DNA of 64,000 bases. Origin: Oxalobacteraceae bacterium OTU3CINTB1 (lineage in GTDB: Bacteria; Pseudomonadota; Gammaproteobacteria; Burkholderiales; Burkholderiaceae_D). This document shows positions 55,995 through 64,000 of the stretch, piece by piece; the stretch's first letter is position 1; each line of letters begins with the position of its first letter. A program made the position numbers and the translations under genes. The stretch lies in NCBI GenBank assembly GCA_024123955.1, contig CP099652.1, positions 3,596,001 to 3,660,000 on the forward strand. Direction: 5' to 3'. The notes below the pieces were generated by a model. The model worked only from the letters and a program-made list of their open reading frames with translations, had not been told where the DNA came from and did no database searches.

Positions 55995-56031
55995 TGGCGG
56001 ATTACGGCGTCCCGCCTAATCCGCCCTACGT
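55995..56031 (-). repeat. REP copy F
   Basis: Inverted relative to copy E, with a longer, altered loop (GGCGTCCCGCC). Copies E and F lie between the convergent regulator and purT genes and together form a BIME-like element that may end or protect both transcripts. Confidence 0.85.
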
Positions 56032-56033
56032 GT

Positions 56034-57239
56034 TTACTTGACGGGTCTTACCTTCGACGCCGCTTCCTTGGCGCGCGCGCGCGCCGTTTCCACATCGTCC
56101 GCCGTCGCCAGCGCCACGCCCATGCGGCGGCGCGCGAACGATTCCGGCTTGCCGAACAGGCGGATGTCGCTGCCCGGCACCCGCAACGCTTCGGCCACGC
56201 CCTCGAACGCGATGCCGGCCGCTTCGTGCTGGCCATAGATGACGGCCGAGGCGCCCGGCGCCTTGAGCGCGACATTGACCGGCAGGCCCAGGATCGCCTT
56301 GGCGTGCAGTTCGAACTCGCTTTGCACCTGGGTCGCCATGGTCACCATGCCGGTGTCGTGCGGGCGCGGGCTCACTTCCGAGAACCACACCATGTCGTCC
56401 TTGACGAACAGCTCGACGCCGAACAGGCCAAGGCCGCCCAGGTCGCCGGTCACCTTGCCGGCGATGTCGCGCGCGCGTTCCAGCGCCACCGGGTCCATGC
56501 GGCACGGCTGCCACGATTCGACGTAGTCGCCTTGCACCTGCACGTGGCCGATCGGGTCGCAGAACTGCGTTTCCACCTGGCCGTCGGCGCCGATCGAGCG
56601 CACCGTCAGCAAGGTGATCTCGTAGTCGAAGTCGATGAAGCCTTCAACGATCACGCGGCCGGAGTCGACCCGGCTGCCGGCGGCGGCGTAGTCCCACGCG
56701 GCCTTGACTTCGGCGGCGCTGTCGATCTTCGACTGGCCTTTGCCCGACGACGACATGACCGGCTTGATCACGCACGGGAAGCCGATGGCGGCGGTGGCCG
56801 CCTCCAGCTCCGCCAGGCTGCTGGCGAAGCGGTACGGCGACGTCGCCAGGCCGAGCGTCTCGGCGGCCAGGCAGCGGATGCCTTCGCGGTTCATCGTCAA
56901 CTGCGCGGCGCGGGCGGTAGGAATGCAGGTGATCTTGTCGGCTTGTTCCAGCGCGGCCAGCGTGTCGGTGGCGATGGCTTCGATCTCCGGCACGATCAGG
57001 TCCGGCTTTTCCTGTTCGATCAGCGCAGCCAGCGCCGCGCCGTCGGTCATGTTGATGACGTGGGCGCGGTGCGCGACCTGGTGGCCCGGCGCGTTCGGAT
57101 AGCGGTCGACGGCGATCACTTCCACGCCCAGGCGCTGCAGCGCGATGATGACTTCCTTGCCCAGCTCCCCGGAGCCGAGCAGCATGACTTTGGTGGCGGT
57201 GGGGGACAGCGGCGTGCCGAGGATGCGTGGAGTGTTCAT
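56034..57239 (-). CDS. purT: Formate-dependent phosphoribosylglycinamide formyltransferase
   Basis: A 401-residue ATP-grasp enzyme of purine biosynthesis (GAR transformylase 2, using formate and ATP). The N-terminal domain has [20 protein letters not shown]. The ATP-grasp part shows [16 protein letters not shown] and [18 protein letters not shown]; substrate and metal residues lie in [20 protein letters not shown] followed by HDTGMVTM. The C-terminal lid contains [10 protein letters not shown] and RLFGKPES. Full length, and it ends three bases from REP copy F. It likely stands alone. Confidence 0.97.
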   Translation of the reverse strand: MNTPRILGTPLSPTATKVMLLGSGELGKEVIIALQRLGVEVIAVDRYPNAPGHQVAHRAHVINMTDGAALAALIEQEKPDLIVPEIEAIATDTLAALEQADKITCIPTARAAQLTMNREGIRCLAAETLGLATSPYRFASSLAELEAATAAIGFPCVIKPVMSSSGKGQSKIDSAAEVKAAWDYAAAGSRVDSGRVIVEGFIDFDYEITLLTVRSIGADGQVETQFCDPIGHVQVQGDYVESWQPCRMDPVALERARDIAGKVTGDLGGLGLFGVELFVKDDMVWFSEVSPRPHDTGMVTMATQVQSEFELHAKAILGLPVNVALKAPGASAVIYGQHEAAGIAFEGVAEALRVPGSDIRLFGKPESFARRRMGVALATADDVETARARAKEAASKVRPVK

Positions 57240-57270
57240 GTTGGATTCAGAGAGAAGAGAAGTAAGGGCG

Positions 57271-58020
57271 TCAGAAAGAGTAGACCAGGGTCACCGAGGT
57301 TTGCGTGTCGGTGCTCTTTTTATCGTCCGGCACGTTGGTGTCGCTGCGGACGCTGAACGCGGCCTTCAACTGCATGGTGTTGTTGATTTTGGTGCGCAGC
57401 GACGTTTCCGCCTCCGAGTGCGTGTTCGAGGTGCCGCGTTCGACCATCAGCGTTTGCTGGAACAGTGCGTTTTCGCTCAGGCGCCATTTGAAGTTGCCCG
57501 CGCCGCGGATCGTCATGCCGTTCTCGGTCTCGCCGGTGTCGCGCGCGCCGCGGAAGTAGCCCGGACCGATCTCCACGTCCAGGGTCTTGGTCTCGGACTG
57601 GTAGACCTGGGTGCCGTAACCGACGCCGATGGTCGAGTAGCGGATGTAGGCGCCGAAGCGGTCGTCGACGTGGGTGGCGAGCGCGAACAGGCGGTCGCGG
57701 TCCTGCATCAGCTTATACGCGGCCTTGGCCGACAGCGAGTAGCGCTGCGCCGAACGCTCGCGCACTTTTTCGCCATCGTCGTTGGTGACCTGCTCGTCCT
57801 TGAAATAGCCGGCGGCGATGTACTCGTTGCTCCAGTCGGGAAGTTCCTGCTTGGAATCGATTTTGCCGGTGACGGAGGTACCGACGGTGTTGCCGGAGGT
57901 GGAGATCGCGCCCAGTTCGGCGGAGGTGCTCCAGCCGTACGGCGGGTCCAGATCGACGGCGGCGGCGTGGCCGCAGGTGAGTGATAGCGCGAGCGCGGGT
58001 ACGAACAGCAATGGTTTCAT
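57271..58020 (-). CDS. DUF481 outer-membrane protein (YdiY-like)
   Basis: A ~249-residue exported beta-barrel. The signal peptide is [20 protein letters not shown]. The mature chain shows the DUF481 pattern of repeated beta-strands ([44 protein letters not shown]) and ends VTLVYSF with terminal Phe. YdiY-type proteins are associated with acid or salt stress in enterics; the role is otherwise unknown. Two ATGs (58026, 58020) are possible; neither has a strong RBS. It is downstream-adjacent to purT on the same strand. Confidence 0.9.
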   Translation of the reverse strand: MKPLLFVPALALSLTCGHAAAVDLDPPYGWSTSAELGAISTSGNTVGTSVTGKIDSKQELPDWSNEYIAAGYFKDEQVTNDDGEKVRERSAQRYSLSAKAAYKLMQDRDRLFALATHVDDRFGAYIRYSTIGVGYGTQVYQSETKTLDVEIGPGYFRGARDTGETENGMTIRGAGNFKWRLSENALFQQTLMVERGTSNTHSEAETSLRTKINNTMQLKAAFSVRSDTNVPDDKKSTDTQTSVTLVYSF

Positions 58021-58176
58021 AGGCATGGGACGGCGGGGCCGGGCATGGCCGGCGCTGCGTCATCTTGTTACGGAAGAAGGCGCTATTGTACCCGACACCG
58101 ATTACGTGTGGTTCCGTACAGAGCGGGCGGTGGCAACGGAGGATCATTGCGCCATTAGCTGAACGGGGTAACGATC

Positions 58177-58581
58177 ATGAAGACATCGCTGAAATTGACA
58201 AAAATGCTGCTGTGCGCCGGCCTGTTCGCCGCCACCGCCTCCGCCACCTCGTTCGCCAGCGCCGGCATCAACCGCTGCGTCGATGCCCAAGGTTCCGTGC
58301 TGTTGACCGATGCCGAATGCCCGCAGGGCAGCCGTGTCGCCAACGACGAGGCCGCCGTTAGCGACACCGGCGCCGAGGGCATCATCATCAACAGCGGTGT
58401 CGAACGCGTGGTTCCGGCCGTGCAGGGCGGCGCCGGTTTGCCGCGCAGCCGCTGGGCCGATCTGCCGCGCCCCTTGATGCGCAAGGCCGGCGGCACCGAC
58501 GCGATGACTTTGCAGGCCGCCCGCAGCACCTTGCAGATGCAGGACGAGTTGCGTCGCCAGGGCCGCGTGGCGTCGCGCTGA
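58177..58581 (+). CDS. DUF4124-like small exported protein
   Basis: A 134-residue protein with a signal peptide (MLLCAGLFAATASATSFASA). A single short domain GINRCVDAQGSVLLTDAECP resembles the DUF4124 motif (YRCxDxxGxxxxTDxPC), with its Cys pair, found in small periplasmic proteins of Proteobacteria. The C-terminal half is polar and helical, ending in Arg-rich residues. GGGG lies upstream of the ATG. It converges on the LysR gene with a 4-base gap. Confidence 0.75.
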   Translation: MKTSLKLTKMLLCAGLFAATASATSFASAGINRCVDAQGSVLLTDAECPQGSRVANDEAAVSDTGAEGIIINSGVERVVPAVQGGAGLPRSRWADLPRPLMRKAGGTDAMTLQAARSTLQMQDELRRQGRVASR

Positions 58582-58585
58582 TTGA

Positions 58586-59512
58586 CTAAGTGATGTCCCG
58601 GCCATTGGCGTAGCCGGATAATCCTTCGGCCAGCGCCGTGAATGCGGCGGCGCACGCGGGGTTGGCGCGCAGGTTCTCATGCATCGCCAGCCAGGTTTCG
58701 AGCGGAATATTCAACAGATCCGGCAGCACCCGCACCAGCGAGGGATCGCGGCCCGCCAGCCGCACCTGGCAAATGCCGATACCCAGCCCTGCGCGGATCG
58801 CCGCCAGGTGCACCAGGTCGCTGTCGCTGCGCAGCGCATACGCGCCGGCGTCCAATTGCTCCAGTTTGTGTGACAGCTTGCGGGTGAAGGCGTTTTCCGT
58901 CGCCACGCCGATCAAGCAATGCCCCTTCATTTCGGCCCAGCCATGCGGCGTTCCATGCCGTTCCAGATAATCCCGCCGCGCATGAAATCCCACTTCGATA
59001 TCGCCGATGCGCTGGGCGATCAGCACATTCTGTTGCGGGCGCTGCATGCGCACGGCGATGTCGGCGTCGCGCTTGAGCAAATCCTCGATGCGGTTGGAGA
59101 TCGCCAGTTCGATCGCGATGCCGGGATGGCTGTCTTTCAAGCGTGCCAGTATCGGCGGCAGCACTTCCACGCCGATCACTTCACTGGCCGTGACGCGCAC
59201 GGTTCCCTGTATTGTCCCGGCGCCGTGGCCCAGCGACGACGCGGCGCGCAGTAGCGCAGTGGAGGCCGAGGCCAGCGCCTCGGCGTGCGGACGCAGCGCG
59301 CGGGCGTCGTCGGTGGCAATCAGGCCCGCCTGCGAGCGCGTGAACAGCGACAAGCCGAGCGCTTGCTCGAGGGCCTCGATATGCCTGCCGACCGTGGGCT
59401 GCGTCAAACCCAGCGCACGCGCCGCGCCGGACAGCGACCCTTCGCCCATCACGGCAAGGAAGGAGCGGTATAAATCCCAATTCGGTTCGCTGGTGGTCGC
59501 AGGGGTAGTCAT
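58586..59512 (-). CDS. LysR family transcriptional regulator
   Basis: A 308-residue regulator: winged helix at residues ~12-70 (LSGAARALGLTQPTVGRHIE) and periplasmic-binding-like effector domain (VRVTASEVIGVEVLPPILAR). It is divergent from the epimerase gene 94 bases away, the standard arrangement for a LysR protein controlling its neighbour. The ligand is unknown. Confidence 0.94.
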   Translation of the reverse strand: MTTPATTSEPNWDLYRSFLAVMGEGSLSGAARALGLTQPTVGRHIEALEQALGLSLFTRSQAGLIATDDARALRPHAEALASASTALLRAASSLGHGAGTIQGTVRVTASEVIGVEVLPPILARLKDSHPGIAIELAISNRIEDLLKRDADIAVRMQRPQQNVLIAQRIGDIEVGFHARRDYLERHGTPHGWAEMKGHCLIGVATENAFTRKLSHKLEQLDAGAYALRSDSDLVHLAAIRAGLGIGICQVRLAGRDPSLVRVLPDLLNIPLETWLAMHENLRANPACAAAFTALAEGLSGYANGRDIT

Positions 59513-59606
59513 ACATAATTGTATAGCGACTATTCGGGTTTCTGTAATTTTCTTTTAGCGCGATCCGGTCCACACTGACTCCATCGATTACCCACAGGAG
59601 AACGGC

Positions 59607-60611
59607 ATGGAACAGATCAACACGGCATTGGTACTGGGCGCCACGGGCGGCATTGGCGGCGAACTCGCGCGCTTGCTGCTGGCGCGCGGCTGGAAGGTCA
59701 AGGCGCTGCACCGCGCGCCGGAACGCGTGGCCGTCAGCGGCGACGGCATCGAATGGCTGTCCGGCGACGCCATGGAGCACGACGATGTGGTCGGCGCGGC
59801 GAAGGGCGTGTCGCTGATCGTCCATGCGGTCAACCCGCCCGGCTACCGCAACTGGGGCGCGCTGGTGCTGCCGATGATCGACAACACCATCGCCGCCGCC
59901 CGCGCCTGCGGTGCGCGCATCCTGCTGCCCGGGACCATCTACAACTACGGTCCCGATGCGTTTCCCCACCTGCGCGAGGACTCGCCACAGCATCCTGTCA
60001 CGCGCAAGGGCGCGATCCGCGTCGCGCTGGAGGCGCGCCTGAAGGCCGCAGCGGCCGATGGCGTGCGCACCGTGATCGTGCGCGCCGGCGACTTCTTTGG
60101 ACCCAAGGCGGGAAACAGCTGGCTGGCGCAAGGCTTGATCAAGCCTGGCAAGCCGGTGACGGCGATCAGCAACCCGTCCAGTTCCGGCGTCGGCCATCAA
60201 TGGGCCTACCTGCCCGATGTCGCCGAGACGATGGTGCGGCTGGTGGAGCAGGGCGACGCGTTGCCGACGTTCGCGACTTACCATATGGAGGGCCATTGGG
60301 ATCCGGACGGCACGCGGATGGTCGCCGCCATCGCGCGCGCCGCCGGCAGGCCGGAATTGAAGGCGGGGGCCTTCCCGTGGTGGCTTTTGACCGTGGCATC
60401 GCCTTTCGTGCCGGTGTTGCGGGAGCTGCGCGAGATGCGTTACCTGTGGCGGCAACCGTTGCGGATGTCGAACGCGCGGCTGCGCGCGGTGCTGGGCGGC
60501 GAGCCGCATACGCCGCTCGATACGGCGATGCGGGCGACGCTGATCGGCTTGGGCTGTTTGGAGGAACCGGAAGAGGCGCCGGATCGGCGTCAGGCGGCCG
60601 CCTCGCGCTGA
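59607..60611 (+). CDS. NAD-dependent epimerase/dehydratase (extended SDR) family protein
   Basis: A 334-residue Rossmann protein. The nucleotide-binding motif GATGGIGGELARLL is at residue ~11. The SDR Tyr/Lys pair is not in its usual YxxxK form; LPGTIYNYGPDAFPHLREDS and RAGDFFGP resemble atypical SDRs, so the enzymatic role is uncertain. AGGAGA lies 7 bases before the ATG. It is divergent from the LysR gene that probably controls it. The 3' end overlaps the convergent cyclase gene by 22 bases. Confidence 0.85.
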   Translation: MEQINTALVLGATGGIGGELARLLLARGWKVKALHRAPERVAVSGDGIEWLSGDAMEHDDVVGAAKGVSLIVHAVNPPGYRNWGALVLPMIDNTIAAARACGARILLPGTIYNYGPDAFPHLREDSPQHPVTRKGAIRVALEARLKAAAADGVRTVIVRAGDFFGPKAGNSWLAQGLIKPGKPVTAISNPSSSGVGHQWAYLPDVAETMVRLVEQGDALPTFATYHMEGHWDPDGTRMVAAIARAAGRPELKAGAFPWWLLTVASPFVPVLRELREMRYLWRQPLRMSNARLRAVLGGEPHTPLDTAMRATLIGLGCLEEPEEAPDRRQAAASR

Positions 60612-61642
60612 TCGTCCGCCACGACGTAGCGGTTTTTACCCGCGTGCTTGGCCGCATACAGCGCCCGGTCGGCAAGGCGGTAGCTGACCGAGAGGTCGGC
60701 CTGCTTGTCGAATTCGGCGATGCCGATGCTGATGGTCCGCGCCGGCACGCAGGCGGCCCGCACTTCGTCCAGCATGCGCCCGGCGAACGCGCACGCGTCT
60801 GCGAGGTTGCCGTGGAAGACGACGCCGAACTCCTCGCCGCCCAGCCGTCCGCACAGGTGGCTGGCGGACAGCTTGCCGATGACGGCGGCGGTTCTTTTCA
60901 GGACTTCGTCGCCGGCGTCGTGGCCGAGGGTGTCGTTGATCTTCTTGAAGTCGTCGATGTCGATCATCAGCAGATGCAGCGGACCGGCGGTTTGCTGGGC
61001 GGCGCGGGCGTCCAGGGTGAACTTGCGGCGGTTGCTCATGCCGGTCAGGCCGTCCTTGAACGCCAATACCGTCAACTCCTGCCTGGCGCGGAAATTGCCG
61101 ACGCGTAAGGCCAGGAAGAAAATGTTGAGATAGACGCCGATGCACAGGCTGCCGCCGACGGCGACCAGCGCCAGGTTGAAGTCGAGCCGCCCCGGCTGCC
61201 CCGGGAAATTGCCGGCGCCGAGGACCAGCCAGATGACGATGACGGTGGCGACGTAGTTGATCAGCCCGCTAAACACCGGCGCCGCCGCCAGCGCCATGGC
61301 GATGCCGATCGGCAGGACCCAGAACACCGGATGCGCTGTCTGGTCGACGAACAGCCGGAACGCGACAGCGGTGGTGACGGCCCCGAGCACGCCGCTGACG
61401 ATCAATTGGCGCAGCGAGCGCGCGCGGACGGTCATGAACAGGCTGGCCAGGATGCCCGGCGCGCCCAGCAGTACTTTCAAGTGGCCGTCGCCGTTCGAGC
61501 CGAACAGCAACGTGATGGCGCACAGCCAGGCGATCAGTCCGAAGGCCTGGGTCAGGATGACGACGGGACGGCCCTCGACAAAGAATTGTCGCTGCTGTTC
61601 CGGGTCGCCAATGAAATAGGAGTAAGCAAAGAGTTTTCGCAT
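60590..61642 (-). CDS. Diguanylate cyclase, membrane-bound
   Basis: A 350-residue cyclic-di-GMP synthase. About six hydrophobic segments (residues ~28-180) form an N-terminal sensor region. The GGDEF domain begins DGLTGMSNRRKF and has the active-site signature GRLGGEEFGVVF. DIDDFKKINDTLGHDAGDEVL supplies the metal site. The inhibitory RxxD I-site expected just before GGEEF is absent (SASH there), so product inhibition should be weak. There is no EAL domain. The RBS is poor. Confidence 0.94.
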   Translation of the reverse strand: MRKLFAYSYFIGDPEQQRQFFVEGRPVVILTQAFGLIAWLCAITLLFGSNGDGHLKVLLGAPGILASLFMTVRARSLRQLIVSGVLGAVTTAVAFRLFVDQTAHPVFWVLPIGIAMALAAAPVFSGLINYVATVIVIWLVLGAGNFPGQPGRLDFNLALVAVGGSLCIGVYLNIFFLALRVGNFRARQELTVLAFKDGLTGMSNRRKFTLDARAAQQTAGPLHLLMIDIDDFKKINDTLGHDAGDEVLKRTAAVIGKLSASHLCGRLGGEEFGVVFHGNLADACAFAGRMLDEVRAACVPARTISIGIAEFDKQADLSVSYRLADRALYAAKHAGKNRYVVADDQREAAA

Positions 61643-61782
61643 GCACGTTCACATTTAATTTCCCAAGAGTATAAATCTTGTGGTCGGGAAAAAATAGTGA
61701 TTCTCGTGTAAATGTGGGCGAAATCGCAGGAGTTGCTACTGTTTATCAACAATTCTCTAAATGCAATAATAGCGGTGCTGCC

Positions 61783-62241
61783 TCATGGCGCGACCGAATA
61801 AGTGCGTTTCAGGCAGCGCAGCACGAACGTCGAGCGGCTGTGCCGCAAGCCCGGCAGCTTGTAGAGCTTGCGTCGCAGGAACTCCTCATAGCCCGCCGTC
61901 CCGGCCACCGCCACCTTGATCAGGTAGTCGTATTCGCCGGTCAGCAAATAGGCTTCCATCACCTCGGGCAGTTCGGCCAGCGCCTGGCCGAATTTGTCGA
62001 AGATGTCGTCGTCGTGGCGGTCCAGGGTGACCTCGATGATGACGGTGTCCGGGTAGCCCAGCGCCGTTTGGCTCAGCAGCGCGGTGTAGCCCTCGATCAT
62101 GCCGCCTTCTTCCAGCGCCCGCACGCGGTTCCAGCACGGCGTGGTGGACAGGCCGACTTTCTCGGCCAGCTTGGTATTACTCAGTCGGCCATCCTGGCGC
62201 AATTCGCGCAAGATGCGGCGGTCGATCTCGTCGATGTCCAC
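61783..62241 (-). CDS. Lrp/AsnC family transcriptional regulator
   Basis: A 152-residue regulator. GTG 62241 is chosen as start: GGAG lies 6 bases upstream and the protein then begins with the usual DEIDRRILRELRQDGRLSN helix; an upstream extension has no RBS. The HTH is LAEKVGLSTTPCWNRVRALE; the C-terminal RAM/AsnC domain has VTLDRHDDDIFDKF and LTGEYDYLIKVAV. It is divergent from the ACT-like gene, 125 bases away, and may control amino-acid metabolism there. Confidence 0.94.
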   Translation of the reverse strand: MDIDEIDRRILRELRQDGRLSNTKLAEKVGLSTTPCWNRVRALEEGGMIEGYTALLSQTALGYPDTVIIEVTLDRHDDDIFDKFGQALAELPEVMEAYLLTGEYDYLIKVAVAGTAGYEEFLRRKLYKLPGLRHSRSTFVLRCLKRTYSVAP

Positions 62242-62366
62242 GTTTCGCTCCCATGAAGATGAATATTCCGTGGATTTTACATCTTCGGGGATGATCTTCT
62301 GCAAAATGGCCATATCGGCGGAAATTCAGGGAGCCTATTTCGCTCGACTATGGATATTCTGGTGGC

Positions 62367-62621
62367 ATGAATACCACCCATAAAAGCTACCGTTTTTGCA
62401 TCGAGCCGGATGCGCCCATCGCCACCCTCGAGGCCGCGCTGGCAGTCGTTCGCCGCCTGGGCATCGAGCTGCGCGGGTTGCGCACGACCGCCGGCGCCCA
62501 CGGACTGGAGGTGCATTTGCGCCTGGCCGCGCCGGAGGAGGATCCGCTGGTGCTGTGCCGCATGCGCCTGCACAACGTGATCGGCGTGCAGGCGATCCGC
62601 GAGCTGGCCGAGATTACGTGA
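62367..62621 (+). CDS. Small ACT-domain-like protein
   Basis: An 84-residue protein: YRFCIEPDAPIATLEAALAV opens a beta-alpha-beta-beta-alpha-beta pattern, with LGIELRGLRTT and LEVHLRLAAPEEDP, ending LHNVIGVQAIREL. This resembles the single ACT domain of IlvM-type acetolactate synthase small subunits, but it is divergent from them and no ilv large subunit is in view. It may bind an amino acid. It overlaps the convergent permease gene by eight bases. Confidence 0.6.
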   Translation: MNTTHKSYRFCIEPDAPIATLEAALAVVRRLGIELRGLRTTAGAHGLEVHLRLAAPEEDPLVLCRMRLHNVIGVQAIRELAEIT

Positions 62622-63903
62622 CGCTGTATTTAATCAGGAAAACGATGGCGATGATCCACACCACCGGCTTGACCTGCCGCGCCTGTCCGGTCAGCAGCTT
62701 GAGGCCGGCGTAGGTGATGAAGCCGAAGGCGATCCCGTGGGCGATCGAGTAGGTGAACGGGATCACCAGCGCGGTGATCGCCGCCGGCACGCTTTCGGTG
62801 GTGTCGCTCCAGTCGACGTCGACCAGGTCGCGCAGCATCAGGCAGGCGACGAACAGCAGCGCCGGCGCGGTGGCGTAGGCCGGCACCACGCCGGCGATCG
62901 GCGCGAAAAACAGCGCCGCGAGGAACAGCAGCGCGACCACCAGCGCAGTGAGGCCGGTGCGGCCGCCGGCCTGCACGCCGGCCGCGCTTTCGAGATACGC
63001 GGTGGTGCTCGAGGTGCCAAGCACCGAGCCGGCCACGATGGCGCAGCTGTCGGCCAGCAGCGCCTTGTTCAGGCGTTCCATTTTGCCGTTGACCAGCAGG
63101 CCGGCGCGGCTGGCCACGCCCATCAAGGTGCCGGTGGCGTCGAACAGCTCCACCAGGAAGAACACCAGCACCACGTTGAACAGCCCCATCGAGATGGCGC
63201 CCGCCAGGTCGAAGTGGAACAAGGTCGGCGCGATCGACGGCGGCAGCGACATGAAGCCCTTGAAGGTATTGCCCCCAAAGAAAAAGCTCAGCACGGTGAC
63301 GGCGACGATACCGATCAACAGCGCGCCCGGCACGCGCAGCCGGTCCAGCGTGACGATCAGCAGGAAGCCGAAGATGGCCATCAGGGTGTGCGGATTGTGC
63401 ATGTCGCCGACGGTGACCAGCGTTTCCGGGTTGGCCACCACCAGGCCGGCGCTTTTCATCGCGATCAGCGCCAGGAACAAGCCCAGGCCGACGGTGATGG
63501 CGACCCGCAGCGAGTGCGGGATGCCGTTGACGATATGCTCGCGCACCTTGAACACGCTGACGACGATGAACAGGCAGCCGGAGATGAACACCGCGCCGAG
63601 CGCCGTTTGCCACGGCACGCCCATGCCGAGCACCACCGCGTAGGCGAAGTAGGCGTTCAAGCCCATGCCGGGCGCCATGCCGATCGGGTAGTTGGCGTAC
63701 AGGCCCATGATCAGCGTGCCCAGCGCGGCGGCCAGGCAGGTGGCGACAAACACCGCGTCCTTCGGCAGGCCGGCGTCGCCCAGGATGGCCGGGTTGACGA
63801 AGATAATGTAGGCCATCGTCAGGAAGGTGGTGAGGCCGGCGACGACCTCGGTGCGCACGGTCGTGCCGTGCTCGGCGAGCTTGAAGAATTGCGTGAGTGA
63901 CAT
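62614..63903 (-). CDS. NCS2 family guanine/hypoxanthine permease (AzgA type)
   Basis: A 429-residue inner-membrane transporter with twelve or more helices. ATG 63903 begins SLTQFFKLAEHGTTVRTEVV, a typical AzgA-type start, followed by TTFLTMAYIIFVNP and MGLYANYPIGMAPGMGLNAY (NCS2/AzgA hallmark). GTSSTTAYLESAAGVQAGGR is the conserved substrate-region motif. It is likely to import purine bases, fitting with purT nearby only by theme. Confidence 0.93.
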   Translation of the reverse strand: MSLTQFFKLAEHGTTVRTEVVAGLTTFLTMAYIIFVNPAILGDAGLPKDAVFVATCLAAALGTLIMGLYANYPIGMAPGMGLNAYFAYAVVLGMGVPWQTALGAVFISGCLFIVVSVFKVREHIVNGIPHSLRVAITVGLGLFLALIAMKSAGLVVANPETLVTVGDMHNPHTLMAIFGFLLIVTLDRLRVPGALLIGIVAVTVLSFFFGGNTFKGFMSLPPSIAPTLFHFDLAGAISMGLFNVVLVFFLVELFDATGTLMGVASRAGLLVNGKMERLNKALLADSCAIVAGSVLGTSSTTAYLESAAGVQAGGRTGLTALVVALLFLAALFFAPIAGVVPAYATAPALLFVACLMLRDLVDVDWSDTTESVPAAITALVIPFTYSIAHGIAFGFITYAGLKLLTGQARQVKPVVWIIAIVFLIKYSVT

Positions 63904-64000
63904 GGGTGAAGTACGGTAGCGCGGGAGGGCGAAGAATAGCACGACCCCGGCGGGACACGAAGCAGGAGATCGCGCTGTAAGGCCTCAGTCGGCGATCGCG
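63904..64000. other. Upstream region of the purine permease
   Basis: 97 bases to the window end; should contain the permease promoter. No riboswitch-like fold, repeat or gene start was recognised. Confidence 0.4.

Overview
The window is high-GC, gene-dense DNA from a free-living Gram-negative bacterium. Several features point to the Betaproteobacteria, most likely Oxalobacteraceae (Massilia, Duganella or Janthinobacterium type): a cytochrome bo3 operon followed by a SURF1 gene and a RegB/RegA pair, a PEP-CTERM protein, very large hybrid sensor kinases, secreted glycan-degrading enzymes, and REP sequences with their RAYT transposase. This placement is inferred from gene content; no marker gene was compared. 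No rRNA, tRNA, CRISPR array or prophage was seen.

Layout. Bases 1-6.7 kb hold a carbohydrate-uptake locus: a TonB-dependent receptor cut by the window edge, a Tat-exported rhamnogalacturonan-lyase-like enzyme and a beta-propeller protein. At 6.8-7.5 kb a RAYT gene lies between two identical inverted REP copies. Bases 7.5-20 kb carry TspO, an exported cysteine-protease-like protein of unknown function, a GH2 glycosidase abutting a sensor kinase, a GlsB-type membrane protein, a manganese catalase, an AroP-type permease, a secreted cyanophycinase and a GH92 mannosidase. Bases 20-23.8 kb hold three paralogous genes for unknown ~140-residue proteins with related upstream regions, interleaved with a PEP-CTERM protein and PPK2. 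A PanE-like reductase and an MFS transporter follow. At 26.4-33.2 kb lies cyoABCD-SURF1-regB-regA.

Bases 33.2-36.5 kb are a patchwork: a truncated 2'-5' RNA ligase gene, a ParD/RelE-like toxin-antitoxin pair, a SagB-type FMN dehydrogenase, a YCF48/BNR-repeat exported protein and a small protein with an NHLP-like leader. The last three may form a minimal peptide-modification (RiPP-like) locus and are the best candidate for an undescribed system. Bases 36.6-51.8 kb contain two giant hybrid kinases, a 2-hydroxyacid dehydrogenase, a chemotaxis receptor, a MATE exporter and a porin plus PstS-like pair. Bases 52-56 kb form a compact run of DUF2141, carotenoid oxygenase, LytS-type kinase and LytTR regulator; the regulator has no ordinary start codon. 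Bases 56-64 kb hold purT, a DUF481 outer-membrane protein, a DUF4124-like protein, a LysR regulator divergent from an NAD-dependent epimerase, a diguanylate cyclase, an Lrp regulator, an ACT-like protein and a purine permease.

Six copies of one REP palindrome are spread over the window. At three of them the stop codon of a neighbouring gene lies inside the REP, so the repeat sets the C-terminus or termination point of that protein.
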